A stretch of 64,000 nt of DNA from JAHEKB01 sp049115575 (GTDB lineage Bacteria; Bacteroidota; Bacteroidia; NS11-12g; UBA9320): contig JAGDZU010000004.1 in the NCBI GenBank assembly GCA_049115575.1, positions 372,001 through 436,000 on the forward strand. Direction: 5' to 3'. Shown here piece after piece: positions 26,907 to 35,175 of this stretch; within the stretch, counting starts at the first letter, position 1, and each line of letters starts with the position of its first letter. Made by a program: the position numbers and the translations under genes. Below the pieces are notes generated by a model. It was not told where the DNA came from. It did not search any database and saw only the letters and a list, made by a program, of their open reading frames with translations.

Positions 26907-26933
26907 GGTGATCCCGCACTGAGCAGGATCACC
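26907..26933. promoter_or_regulatory. Intercistronic hairpin between atpE and atpF
   Basis: GGTGATCC pairs exactly with GGATCACC, with a further inner GC/GC pair around a short loop. On the operon strand the hairpin is followed by CCCTTT and a run of A rather than T, so it does not look like a terminator. It may protect the 3' end of a processed atpE message and so raise c-subunit output; that is inference. Confidence 0.55.
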
Positions 26934-26949
26934 TCAATATCTATATTTC

Positions 26950-27216
26950 TTAAACGAATAGGATAAGAAGACAAACAACGATAGCGAAGAATACAGCACC
27001 TTCAACAAGTGCAGCTGCAACGATCATGTTTGCTCTTAGGTCTCCAGAAATCTCAGGCTGTCTCGCCATAGATTCTAGTGCAGAACCACCAATTCTACCA
27101 ATACCGATTCCAGCACCGATTGCTGCTAATCCAGCTCCGATACCCGCACCAATTTGATCCCAACCGAAGTTAGCTGCATCTCCTGTTACCTGTAAAATAA
27201 TGTCTAAAAGAGTCAT
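26950..27216 (-). CDS. atpE: ATP synthase F0 subunit c
   Basis: The 88-residue hairpin protein has a first Gly-rich helix (GAGIGAGLAAIGAGIGIG), the polar loop ARQPE and a second helix with the ion-binding carboxylate E72 (ALVEGAVFFAIVV). The residue after the Glu is Gly, not Ser or Thr, which argues for H+ rather than Na+ coupling. An extra N-terminal segment of about 15 residues precedes the first helix. It forms the rotor ring. Confidence 0.97.
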   Translation of the reverse strand: MTLLDIILQVTGDAANFGWDQIGAGIGAGLAAIGAGIGIGRIGGSALESMARQPEISGDLRANMIVAAALVEGAVFFAIVVCLLILFV

Positions 27217-27265
27217 AATTTTTAATTTTTGTCTGTTTGTTTTATGTTAAAGTTTTCTATTCTAA

Positions 27266-28471
27266 TTAATGTTCGTGTGCGTGCTTTTCAAGAGCCATAC
27301 CGAAGTACAATGCCGATAGAAGAGTGAACACATACGCTTGTAAAAAGGCTACTAACAACTCTAGCATACTCATGAATAATGAGAACGCCATAGAGAATGC
27401 TGCAGCTCCAAAGCCACCACCTGCATTCATTTGACCAAAAATGAAGATCAAACTAAAGAAACCGAGTATAATAATATGGCCAGCTGTAATATTCGCAAAC
27501 AAACGAAGTGCTAATACAATTGGCTTTGTAAATACTCCAAGTATCTCTATAGGTATAAGAATTGGATATAATGCTTTAGGTACATCTGGTAAAAAGATGT
27601 GTTTCCAGTAATCTTTAGTTGCGATTACTTGAGTTATAATAAATACTATTACCGCTAGTACAACTGTTACTGCAATATTTCCAGTCACATTCGCTCCACC
27701 CGGGAAAAATGGAATTAATCCCAAAAGGTTATTGGCAAATATGAAAAAGAAGATAGTTAAAAGTAAAGGCATGTACTTCTCGTACCCTTTTCCTATACTA
27801 GGCTTTACCACCTCGTCTCTTAAGAATATGATCAAGGGTTCTAATACAGATTGAATTCCTTTAGGTGCTTGACCTTCTCTTTTGCTGTAAAGTTTCTTCA
27901 CGCTGAACAAAATCAACATAAGTACAAGCACAGATACAAACATTCCAATTACGTTCTTAGTAATGGAAATATCGTAAAAACCTGATTGGTCATTTGCGTC
28001 TGCGTTAACCACTTTGCCGTGATCTAACTTATAACCATTATAACTGGCATGTCCATGTTCAAATCTACTGGATGAAAAAACAGAAAGTCCTTTTTCCTTA
28101 TTGTATATAATAACCGGTAAAGGAATTGAATAACTCTTTCCATTATAGTCGAACATATGCCAATCATGGGCATCAGAAATATGATGCATAATCATATCTC
28201 CTGCGTTAAATCCTTCTTCCTCTCCATGACCTTCATCGTGACCAGCTGATTGAGCGTGCTCATCATGGTCCCGATGCGCTTCTCCTACATGAGAATCTGA
28301 AGTTGATTCATGATGCTCTTCGGTGGTTTCAGAAGGATGTTCTTGTGGTGAATTTGCAAAGGACCCCTGAGGAGTGCCCATGAAAAACAGAAGAAAACAG
28401 AAAAGTGTTACAGATTTTTGTAGTTTAGATAAACTCGTTACTGCCTTATTTTCAATGATTTGTCGACTCAA
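27266..28471 (-). CDS. atpB: ATP synthase F0 subunit a with long His/Glu-rich N-terminal extension
   Basis: The C-terminal 230 residues are the usual proton-channel subunit with the essential Arg in VLALRLFANITAGH. The first 170 residues are an extension: a hydrophobic, probably cleaved, segment (VTLFCFLLFFMGTPQGSFA), then a stretch very rich in His, Glu, Asp and Ser at about residues 43-90, and a beta-rich part before the first channel helix. Extended AtpB proteins are known in Bacteroidota. The start overlaps the upstream gene by 20 bp. Confidence 0.94.
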   Translation of the reverse strand: MSRQIIENKAVTSLSKLQKSVTLFCFLLFFMGTPQGSFANSPQEHPSETTEEHHESTSDSHVGEAHRDHDEHAQSAGHDEGHGEEEGFNAGDMIMHHISDAHDWHMFDYNGKSYSIPLPVIIYNKEKGLSVFSSSRFEHGHASYNGYKLDHGKVVNADANDQSGFYDISITKNVIGMFVSVLVLMLILFSVKKLYSKREGQAPKGIQSVLEPLIIFLRDEVVKPSIGKGYEKYMPLLLTIFFFIFANNLLGLIPFFPGGANVTGNIAVTVVLAVIVFIITQVIATKDYWKHIFLPDVPKALYPILIPIEILGVFTKPIVLALRLFANITAGHIIILGFFSLIFIFGQMNAGGGFGAAAFSMAFSLFMSMLELLVAFLQAYVFTLLSALYFGMALEKHAHEH

Positions 28472-28850
28472 CTTCGCTCGTTTTTTCGGGGCGCAATTTA
28501 ACCACTAAATGATATATTTCAAACAAAGTGTAAAATAAATATAGCATCATAAAAGTGACCACAAAAAGTTGGTCTCGTTGTTCATTAATAATCAAGTAAA
28601 TAGCAAGGAAAAACGCACAAAAAATAATTCTGATTCCCGTGGTCAAAAGAAAGCGTGAAACAAAGCGATTATTCTCCATTTTTTTGCCTGCTATGGTATA
28701 CTGATATGAGACTATATTCAACACTATAAAAAACGCTAGTGCATACCAAATAGTAAAACCTTGCTGATACCATCCTAAAAATGATTGAGCAAGTGCTATT
28801 AATACAACAAATAAGACGCTTAAAAGGAATAAGTTTTTGTAAAATTTCAT
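28452..28850 (-). CDS. Membrane protein of the ATP synthase operon (AtpI-like position)
   Basis: The 132-residue protein has four predicted transmembrane helices (FLLSVLFVVLIALAQSFLGW, TIWYALAFFIVLNIVSYQY, GIRIIFCAFFLAIYLII, LFVVTFMMLYLFYTLFEIYH). It sits exactly between atpZ and atpB, where other bacteria carry atpI. I cannot prove homology to AtpI from sequence alone. A role in F0 assembly or ion supply is inferred from position. It overlaps atpZ by 1 bp and atpB by 20 bp. Confidence 0.75.
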   Translation of the reverse strand: MKFYKNLFLLSVLFVVLIALAQSFLGWYQQGFTIWYALAFFIVLNIVSYQYTIAGKKMENNRFVSRFLLTTGIRIIFCAFFLAIYLIINEQRDQLFVVTFMMLYLFYTLFEIYHLVVKLRPEKTSEVESTNH

Positions 28851-29065
28851 TACAGGTCTTTTATAAGTTTATAAATGTATGCTCCTAGCCCAACTATAAT
28901 AAAAACAATCATAAACACTGGAATTTTCAACCCCAGCCATTGATCTATTTTATATCCTCCATAAGTGAGTATTAGAATCACGGCTATCATCTGAAAAGCC
29001 AGACCCGAATACTTAATTATTGAGTTTACGTTTTTTTTAGGCCGTTGCGGATTGGTCGAATTCAT
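28850..29065 (-). CDS. atpZ: AtpZ/AtpI-family ATP synthase accessory protein
   Basis: The protein is 71 residues from MNSTNPQRPKKNVNSIIKYS, chosen because the family N-terminus is short and basic and the first helix follows at once. Two transmembrane helices (SGLAFQMIAVILILTYGGYKI and VFMIVFIIVGLGAYIYKLI) are separated by DQWLGLKIP, the family hallmark. AtpZ/AtpI proteins help ring assembly or Mg2+/Ca2+ uptake in other bacteria. It overlaps the 3' end of the bactofilin gene by 29 bp. Confidence 0.85.
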   Translation of the reverse strand: MNSTNPQRPKKNVNSIIKYSGLAFQMIAVILILTYGGYKIDQWLGLKIPVFMIVFIIVGLGAYIYKLIKDL

Positions 29066-29450
29066 TTGAAGGAGTATTGGTCTTCTTAATGGATACTGAA
29101 TTACCCATGGTACAAGATCCATTGAATTCTCCACCATTTTCAACAACCAATTTAGAAGTACGCAGATCTCCGTTGATTACTCCGTTTGATTTTATCAGCA
29201 ATATTTCAGAGACTTTAACGTCACCATCTATTTTTCCGCTGATATCACAATTCTTGGCATCTACATTTCCCGTTACAGTTGCGGAACTACCAATAACACA
29301 TTTTGCTTTAGTAGTTATACTTCCAATAACTGATCCATCAATTCTGAGGTCACCTGTAGATATAAGATCCCCTTTGATTGTTGTGCCTTCTCCAATCACA
29401 TTCAGTACTGCTGAACTTATTGGATTTGTCTTCTCTTTCTTGTTCATCAT
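29037..29450 (-). CDS. Bactofilin (polymer-forming cytoskeletal protein)
   Basis: The 137-residue protein is almost all a bactofilin beta-helix: NVIGEGTTIKGDLISTGDLRI, then VIGSSATVTGNVDAKNCDIS, and IKSNGVINGDLRTSKLVVE. Short disordered ends flank the domain. Bactofilins form membrane-associated filaments and often act with M23 peptidases in local wall remodelling; an M23 gene ends 5 bp upstream. The ATG at 29447 is an equally possible start. Confidence 0.93.
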   Translation of the reverse strand: MMNKKEKTNPISSAVLNVIGEGTTIKGDLISTGDLRIDGSVIGSITTKAKCVIGSSATVTGNVDAKNCDISGKIDGDVKVSEILLIKSNGVINGDLRTSKLVVENGGEFNGSCTMGNSVSIKKTNTPSNEFDQSATA

Positions 29451-29454
29451 TTGA

Positions 29455-30231
29455 TTAAAAACCTATATACTTCTGAGGATCCAGTGCTACTCCTTTATTC
29501 CAAAGTTCAAAATGAAGATGCGGCCCAGAACTTAGCTCCCCTGAATTGCCTACCAACGCTATAGCGTCTCCGGCGCGAACAAAATTACCCTCTTTTTTCA
29601 ACAAAACCGCATTGTGTTTGTATACCGAAAGAAAATCATTTGAATGCTGTATAACTATAGTATAGCCTGCTTTGGGATTCCATTCACTAAAAATCACGGT
29701 ACCTTTCTGTACCGCTTTCACCACTTGCTTTTCCTGACCTGCTATATCAACAGCAAAATGTTTGCGCTCTACATTAAAAGTATCCGTAACCACTCCTTTG
29801 AGCGGCAAATAGAAGCTGTAGTCTACAGGATTGGGTGCAAAATCTGTGGCTTCTCCAGTTGCACTGGACGAACTGGCTTGAACTGCAATTTCGCCCTCTT
29901 CTGCGCCCATTAGTATTTCTCTCAATCTTTCTTCTTGGCTTTGAGCCTGTCTCTGCCACATTTCCAATGAATCTATCTTCTTTATCAATTCCAATCTTTC
30001 TTCTTGTGAAAAATTGCTGGCCGTGGTTGGAAGTACATTAGATAGAGGCGTATATGAGAGCAATAAGATAATAATGGTACCAAACAAAACTACCAAGGCG
30101 CTCAATACCAATACTAGATTCATGGGCGTTAACATTATAGACACTTTTTCTTCAAGATTTTCATCCTTGCGAATGATAAGCCTGTATCTATTTTTGAACT
30201 TGGTTGATATTTTTTTTCTTATTGATGCCAT
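29455..30231 (-). CDS. M23-family (LytM) peptidase, membrane-anchored
   Basis: The 258-residue protein has a basic N-terminus, one transmembrane helix (LVLVLSALVVLFGTIIILLLS), a coiled coil (about residues 75-110) and a C-terminal LytM domain. The zinc ligands are visible as KHFAVDIA (H-x3-D) and GPHLHFEL (H-x-H), so it may be an active peptidoglycan endopeptidase. It is followed 5 bp later by bactofilin, the usual partner in Bacteroidota, and is probably the first gene of the ATP synthase transcription unit. Confidence 0.92.
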   Translation of the reverse strand: MASIRKKISTKFKNRYRLIIRKDENLEEKVSIMLTPMNLVLVLSALVVLFGTIIILLLSYTPLSNVLPTTASNFSQEERLELIKKIDSLEMWQRQAQSQEERLREILMGAEEGEIAVQASSSSATGEATDFAPNPVDYSFYLPLKGVVTDTFNVERKHFAVDIAGQEKQVVKAVQKGTVIFSEWNPKAGYTIVIQHSNDFLSVYKHNAVLLKKEGNFVRAGDAIALVGNSGELSSGPHLHFELWNKGVALDPQKYIGF

Positions 30232-30313
30232 ACTAAACCCTGATGAACAAGGAATTAAAATATTTTTGTACCCTTTGGAGTTGTAGTGAAGGGCAAAATA
30301 AGGCCTTTATTAA

Positions 30314-32893
30314 TTGAAAAGCTTAAAATCATATATCCTAATTGGCATTTTGTGTATTGGTCATAGTTCCTATGCCCAGTCTGAACGCGGCTTTCTCAAG
30401 CGAGGCTGGGACAATATGATAGCGCGCTACAATATCTATTTTAACGCCACTACTAAATTTGATGCTGCCACGGCCAATTTGTTCGAAGGGCATAAAGATG
30501 ACTTTGAGACCTTCCTAGACGTTTACCCTTATGGTTCCTTAGAAGATGCTAAAAGCATGAGAGCGCCTATGGAAGAGGTAATGAAAAAGGCCTCTAAGGT
30601 TATACAGAATAAGCCCAAGAGCAAATGGGTAGATGATTCATATTTCTTGATAGGTCAAACACATTTCTTTAAGAATGATCAATACGCAGCAATAGAAGCT
30701 TTTCAATTTGTATACAGTAAATATTCAGACCCTTATATGAAGGCGAAGTCTCAACTATGGGTTATGAAAAGTTATTTACGTCAGGAAAAGTACAACGATG
30801 CTGAGGCAGTGTTGAGTTTTATAAGGGATGCTGGATATCCAGATAAAAGCCTCAAAGCCCATACTCATTTAACTGCTGGGGATTTATATGTTAAACAGGG
30901 CAAGTATGAATTGGCCATAGAAGAATTGACCCAAGGAGTTAAACTTATAAAAGACAAAACTCTTCGATACAGAACTCATTTTATCCTTGGACAACTTCAT
31001 CTGGAACAGGAAAATTACGAGTTAGCCAATGAACATTTCCTGAAAGTAATCAAAGCTAATTCTCCATATGACTATGTTTTTCATGCCAATCTTGGATTAA
31101 CCAAAGCAACAGCAAGATCTGGAGGTAAAGGAATCAAATCCACAAAAAAGAGCCTAAAAAGGATGCTCAATGATGATAAAAACATCGACTATTTTGATCA
31201 GATCTATTATGAGCTTGCCTTGTTGGAATTTGTAGAAGGCAATGAAGATCAAGGAATCAAATATTTAATGGAGTCTTCATCCAATGCAGGAAGTAATTCT
31301 GTGCAGAAGACAAAAACTTATCTTTTCCTAGCTGATTACTTTTTCAATACTAAAGAGTACAAAAAATCACAAGCCTACTTCGATAGTGCTGTTAGCGTAT
31401 TGCCAAGCGGATATCCTGATTATGATGGTATAACCGCAAAGCATGCTGTGCTTTCAAAGCTGATTGAAAATATACAGCAAATAGAGCATCAAGATAGCTT
31501 GCTTAAGTTAGCTGCAATGCCTAGAGAGCAACTAGATAAACATATAGATGATATAATAAAAGAGCAAGAACGTCTTGCAAGAATTGCAGCCGATGAAGAA
31601 CAAATGCGTCAGGATAGGGCTTTAATGAATCCAGGCAGTTCAATAGGAACTACTTCGGCAACTGCAGGTGGTATATGGTACTTTTATAATGCATCTCAAG
31701 TGGGAAGAGGAGCCAATGAGTTTACCAAGATTTGGGGAAAAAGGAAATTGGGTGATTGGTGGAGGTTTAAAAATAAAAGTGTGTCTGAGCAGGCTGAACC
31801 TGAACCAGATCCCGACGATGATGATGACGACAATCCCATTAGTTATAACCCAGATGATGACCAAGATCAATTAGATGCTCTTGAAAGTGTTTCTGAAGAT
31901 AGAATCAAGTATTATGAAAACATACCTTTCAGTGATGCTGCTAAGGAAATTGCCCATAGAAGAATTCAAGGAAGTCTTTTGGATGTTGGGAAAATCTATT
32001 TCGATGAATTAAAGGAGTATTTAAAGAGCAAGGAATATTTGCTTTCACTCCTTGAACGATATCCAGAAACAGAGCATAAGCCTGAGGGCATCTTCTATTT
32101 AGCTAAAGTTGAAAGAGAGTTGGGAGACACAAGCGCCTATGACCGCTACGCTCTTCAAATTGCGAATGAGTATCCAAACACAGCATATAATCAAGTTCTA
32201 AATAGCAAGGAAATTGCAGAAGATGGCGAAAGCGAAGAAGTGCTTAACCTATACGGAAACATGTATGATGCGTACCTTGCCAACAATCATGAGGATGTAG
32301 AAGCAATTCATTTAAAAGTGGGTCAGGAACATGCTGGTAACTCAATACAAGCAAAATTTGACTACCTATATGCCCTGCATATTGGAAAGACCAAAGGAAA
32401 GGATGCATACATAGTTGAATTACAGGCTTTGGTTGACAACTACCCCGGTACAGAAATAGCCACTCAAGCGGCTTATACCATTCGCTTTTTAGGCGGACCC
32501 GGCTCTAGCTCTGATGTAGACATTAGCATGTATTCTGTTGACATGAGTGGAGGTCATTACTTTGTGATTACTGGTAGAGCCAGAGACCTAGACGATACTA
32601 AGGAAGTCTTGGATGAGTATAATTCCAAATTTTACCCCAGCACAACCATACAGATTAAATCACTGGAATTTGAAGGTAAACAGCTTTTATACTTAAAACC
32701 TTTTGGTTCTGTGGAGCAGGTAATGGCATACAGAAATGATATTGCTGGTGATTTGAGTTTTCTAGAAAAATCAGGATTGTCTGAAATAGAAATCTATCCA
32801 ATTTCAGAACCGAACTTTAGAATACTTTTAAGTGAGCAGAACGAAAGCGTTTACCTTGTCTTTTATCAAAAGAATTACCCTATAGGATTATGA
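30314..32893 (+). CDS. porW: SprE/PorW-type T9SS component (TPR protein)
   Basis: The 859-residue protein has a signal-like N-terminus and the family opening RGFLKRGWDNMIARYNIYFN. TPR arrays cover most of residues 90-400 and 540-720, with an acidic linker (EPEPDPDDDDDDNP) near residue 500. SprE/PorW is needed for T9SS secretion and gliding in relatives. The start is TTG: the frame opens at a TAA just before it and the next ATG would remove the signal peptide. No clear lipobox Cys is seen, although relatives are lipoproteins. The stop overlaps the pbp1A ATG by 4 bp. Confidence 0.87.
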   Translation: MKSLKSYILIGILCIGHSSYAQSERGFLKRGWDNMIARYNIYFNATTKFDAATANLFEGHKDDFETFLDVYPYGSLEDAKSMRAPMEEVMKKASKVIQNKPKSKWVDDSYFLIGQTHFFKNDQYAAIEAFQFVYSKYSDPYMKAKSQLWVMKSYLRQEKYNDAEAVLSFIRDAGYPDKSLKAHTHLTAGDLYVKQGKYELAIEELTQGVKLIKDKTLRYRTHFILGQLHLEQENYELANEHFLKVIKANSPYDYVFHANLGLTKATARSGGKGIKSTKKSLKRMLNDDKNIDYFDQIYYELALLEFVEGNEDQGIKYLMESSSNAGSNSVQKTKTYLFLADYFFNTKEYKKSQAYFDSAVSVLPSGYPDYDGITAKHAVLSKLIENIQQIEHQDSLLKLAAMPREQLDKHIDDIIKEQERLARIAADEEQMRQDRALMNPGSSIGTTSATAGGIWYFYNASQVGRGANEFTKIWGKRKLGDWWRFKNKSVSEQAEPEPDPDDDDDDNPISYNPDDDQDQLDALESVSEDRIKYYENIPFSDAAKEIAHRRIQGSLLDVGKIYFDELKEYLKSKEYLLSLLERYPETEHKPEGIFYLAKVERELGDTSAYDRYALQIANEYPNTAYNQVLNSKEIAEDGESEEVLNLYGNMYDAYLANNHEDVEAIHLKVGQEHAGNSIQAKFDYLYALHIGKTKGKDAYIVELQALVDNYPGTEIATQAAYTIRFLGGPGSSSDVDISMYSVDMSGGHYFVITGRARDLDDTKEVLDEYNSKFYPSTTIQIKSLEFEGKQLLYLKPFGSVEQVMAYRNDIAGDLSFLEKSGLSEIEIYPISEPNFRILLSEQNESVYLVFYQKNYPIGL

Positions 32894-35175
32894 GCACTTC
32901 CAAGAAAAAATCAAGCGGAACATTTACCAATTCTTTAGTTGGTAAAATCTGGAAGTTGTTTTTTATTGGAGTTGGCTTGGCTGTAGTGTTTCTGATAAGT
33001 GTGCGTTTCGGAGTATTTGGAAAAATGCCAAATTTTGAAGAAGAGTTAGAAAACCCTAGAACAAAGCTGGCTTCCGAAATCTATACTTCAGATGACGAGA
33101 TGATTGGCAAGTTGTTTTATCAAGAAGATAGAACCAACTCTGATTTCGCAGACATTCCCCAGCATATGAAGAATGCTCTCATTGCCACTGAAGACAATAG
33201 ATTTCACAAGCATTCAGGGATAGACGGAAGAGCTTTGGCAAGAGCCATTATTAAATTGGGAACAGACGGAGGTGGAAGTACCATCAGTCAACAATTGGCT
33301 AAAAACCTATTTCACAAAAGAGCGCAAAACCTACCTGGCAGGGTCTTGCAAAAAGTGAAAGAATGGATACTTGCTGTTGAAATTGAGAAGCGTTATACCA
33401 AAGAAGAAATTGTACTCATGTATTTCAATACTGTGCCTTGGGGTAATAGTTATGGTATAAAATCAGCTTCAAAAAGATATTTCAATAAAGCCACATCTGA
33501 ACTCAAAATAGAAGAAGCCGCTGTTTTGGTAGGCATGCTCAAAGCACCTACTTCATATAATCCTGTAAGAAACCCTGATCGCTCCATTTTGAGGAGAAAT
33601 GTAGTGATGAGTCAAATGAAAAAATACGGGTATTTAACAGTGGAACAATACGATAGCCTCAAAGTTCTTCCTCTGGAAACAGACTACAACTTTGTTGATC
33701 ACAACCAGGGACTAGCCACTTATTTCAGGTCGTACTTATCAGCTTGGCTAAAGGCTTGGACAGATCGTTATGAGCAATCAACAGGTGTTAAATACAACAT
33801 CTATGACGATGGCTTAAAGATTTACACCACTCTAGATTCCAAACTTCAGGCTTATGCTGAAAATGCGGTCACTGAACATATGAAGTCGTTGCAAGCGAGT
33901 TTCTTCAAAGAAACGGCAAGAAGGAATAGAGATCCTTGGTATGTTGATGATCAACCGGGTAAGGTGGATGACAATTACATCCCAAAAATGATTAAGCGGA
34001 CGCAACGCTATCGATCACTCAAGAAAAAGTATGGCAACAAGCAAGACTCAATTGATCATTATCTCAATAAGGCCACTCCTATGACCCTCTTTTCTTGGAC
34101 CGGCGAAAGAGATACTATGTTGAGTCCTATTGATTCATTAAAATACTATAAGCAAATCCTCCATGCTGGATTTATGTCTTTAGATCCGTTAACGGGTCAT
34201 ATCAAAGCTTGGGTAGGAGGAATCAATCATAAATATTTCCAATACGACCATGTAAATAAGAACTCCAATAGACAAGTTGGATCTACATTTAAGCCATTGG
34301 TTTATGCTCGTGCGCTTGATGACGACAAAATCCAGCCTTGTGAAACGGTTTCAACTGGGCCGGTGATTGTTGAATATGCAGATGGAAAGACTTGGTCTCC
34401 AAGAAATTCCTCTGGCAATGCTCCAGATGAGGTCACGTTTTATGAAGGTTTACAACGATCCATTAACACCACTACTGCCCGGGTAATGAAGAGATTGGGA
34501 CCCAATAGCCCGGATGTTGTAAGACAAACGGCAGGAAAAATGGGCATAGATGAAAGCAAGTTTGTACCATACCCCACAATTTCTTTAGGTGTAATGGACT
34601 TGTCTGTTTATGAAATGGTGGGAGCATATGGCACCTTTGTAAATGAGGGGGTTTGGGTTGAACCCATTTTTGTAACTAGAATAGAAGATAAGAACGGCAA
34701 TGTTCTTGAAGAGTTCACACCTCAAAAAGAGGAAGCCCTTAGAAAGCAAACTGCCTATATTATTTGTAAAATGCTTGAAAGAGTTACCAGCGGTGGTGGA
34801 ACCGGGGCTAGGTTGAGATCATCTAGGTTTAGCATCCCATATGATGCCACCATAGGCGGAAAGACGGGAACAACACAGAACAATTCAGATGGTTGGTTTA
34901 TGGGAATAACGCCGAATCTGGTAAGTGGTTGCTGGGTAGGCGCAGAAGAAAGAGTGGTGCATTTTAGAAGCACCAACTTGGGGCAAGGTGCAAACATGGC
35001 ATTACCCATATTTGCCAAGTATATGGAGCAGGTTTACAAAGATCCTGAATCTGGCATTGATAAAGGCCCATTTAAGAAACCAGATATTCCATTCACACTA
35101 GAAGTGGATTGCGAAGCTTACCAAGAAAACGAGGAAGATCCATCATTTGAGATAGATGATGATGACCTATTTTAA
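32890..35175 (+). CDS. mrcA: Penicillin-binding protein 1A (bifunctional transglycosylase/transpeptidase)
   Basis: The 761-residue protein has an N-terminal transmembrane helix (about residues 16-40), a GT51 domain with the catalytic E101 in IATEDNRFHKHSGIDG and GGSTISQQLAKNL, and a transpeptidase domain. The active-site triad is S465-TFK, S524-I-N526 and K658-TGT. It polymerises and cross-links peptidoglycan at the inner-membrane surface. The end is strongly acidic (EIDDDDLF). It starts in an ATGA overlap with porW, linking wall synthesis with T9SS expression. Confidence 0.96.
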   Translation: MSTSKKKSSGTFTNSLVGKIWKLFFIGVGLAVVFLISVRFGVFGKMPNFEEELENPRTKLASEIYTSDDEMIGKLFYQEDRTNSDFADIPQHMKNALIATEDNRFHKHSGIDGRALARAIIKLGTDGGGSTISQQLAKNLFHKRAQNLPGRVLQKVKEWILAVEIEKRYTKEEIVLMYFNTVPWGNSYGIKSASKRYFNKATSELKIEEAAVLVGMLKAPTSYNPVRNPDRSILRRNVVMSQMKKYGYLTVEQYDSLKVLPLETDYNFVDHNQGLATYFRSYLSAWLKAWTDRYEQSTGVKYNIYDDGLKIYTTLDSKLQAYAENAVTEHMKSLQASFFKETARRNRDPWYVDDQPGKVDDNYIPKMIKRTQRYRSLKKKYGNKQDSIDHYLNKATPMTLFSWTGERDTMLSPIDSLKYYKQILHAGFMSLDPLTGHIKAWVGGINHKYFQYDHVNKNSNRQVGSTFKPLVYARALDDDKIQPCETVSTGPVIVEYADGKTWSPRNSSGNAPDEVTFYEGLQRSINTTTARVMKRLGPNSPDVVRQTAGKMGIDESKFVPYPTISLGVMDLSVYEMVGAYGTFVNEGVWVEPIFVTRIEDKNGNVLEEFTPQKEEALRKQTAYIICKMLERVTSGGGTGARLRSSRFSIPYDATIGGKTGTTQNNSDGWFMGITPNLVSGCWVGAEERVVHFRSTNLGQGANMALPIFAKYMEQVYKDPESGIDKGPFKKPDIPFTLEVDCEAYQENEEDPSFEIDDDDLF

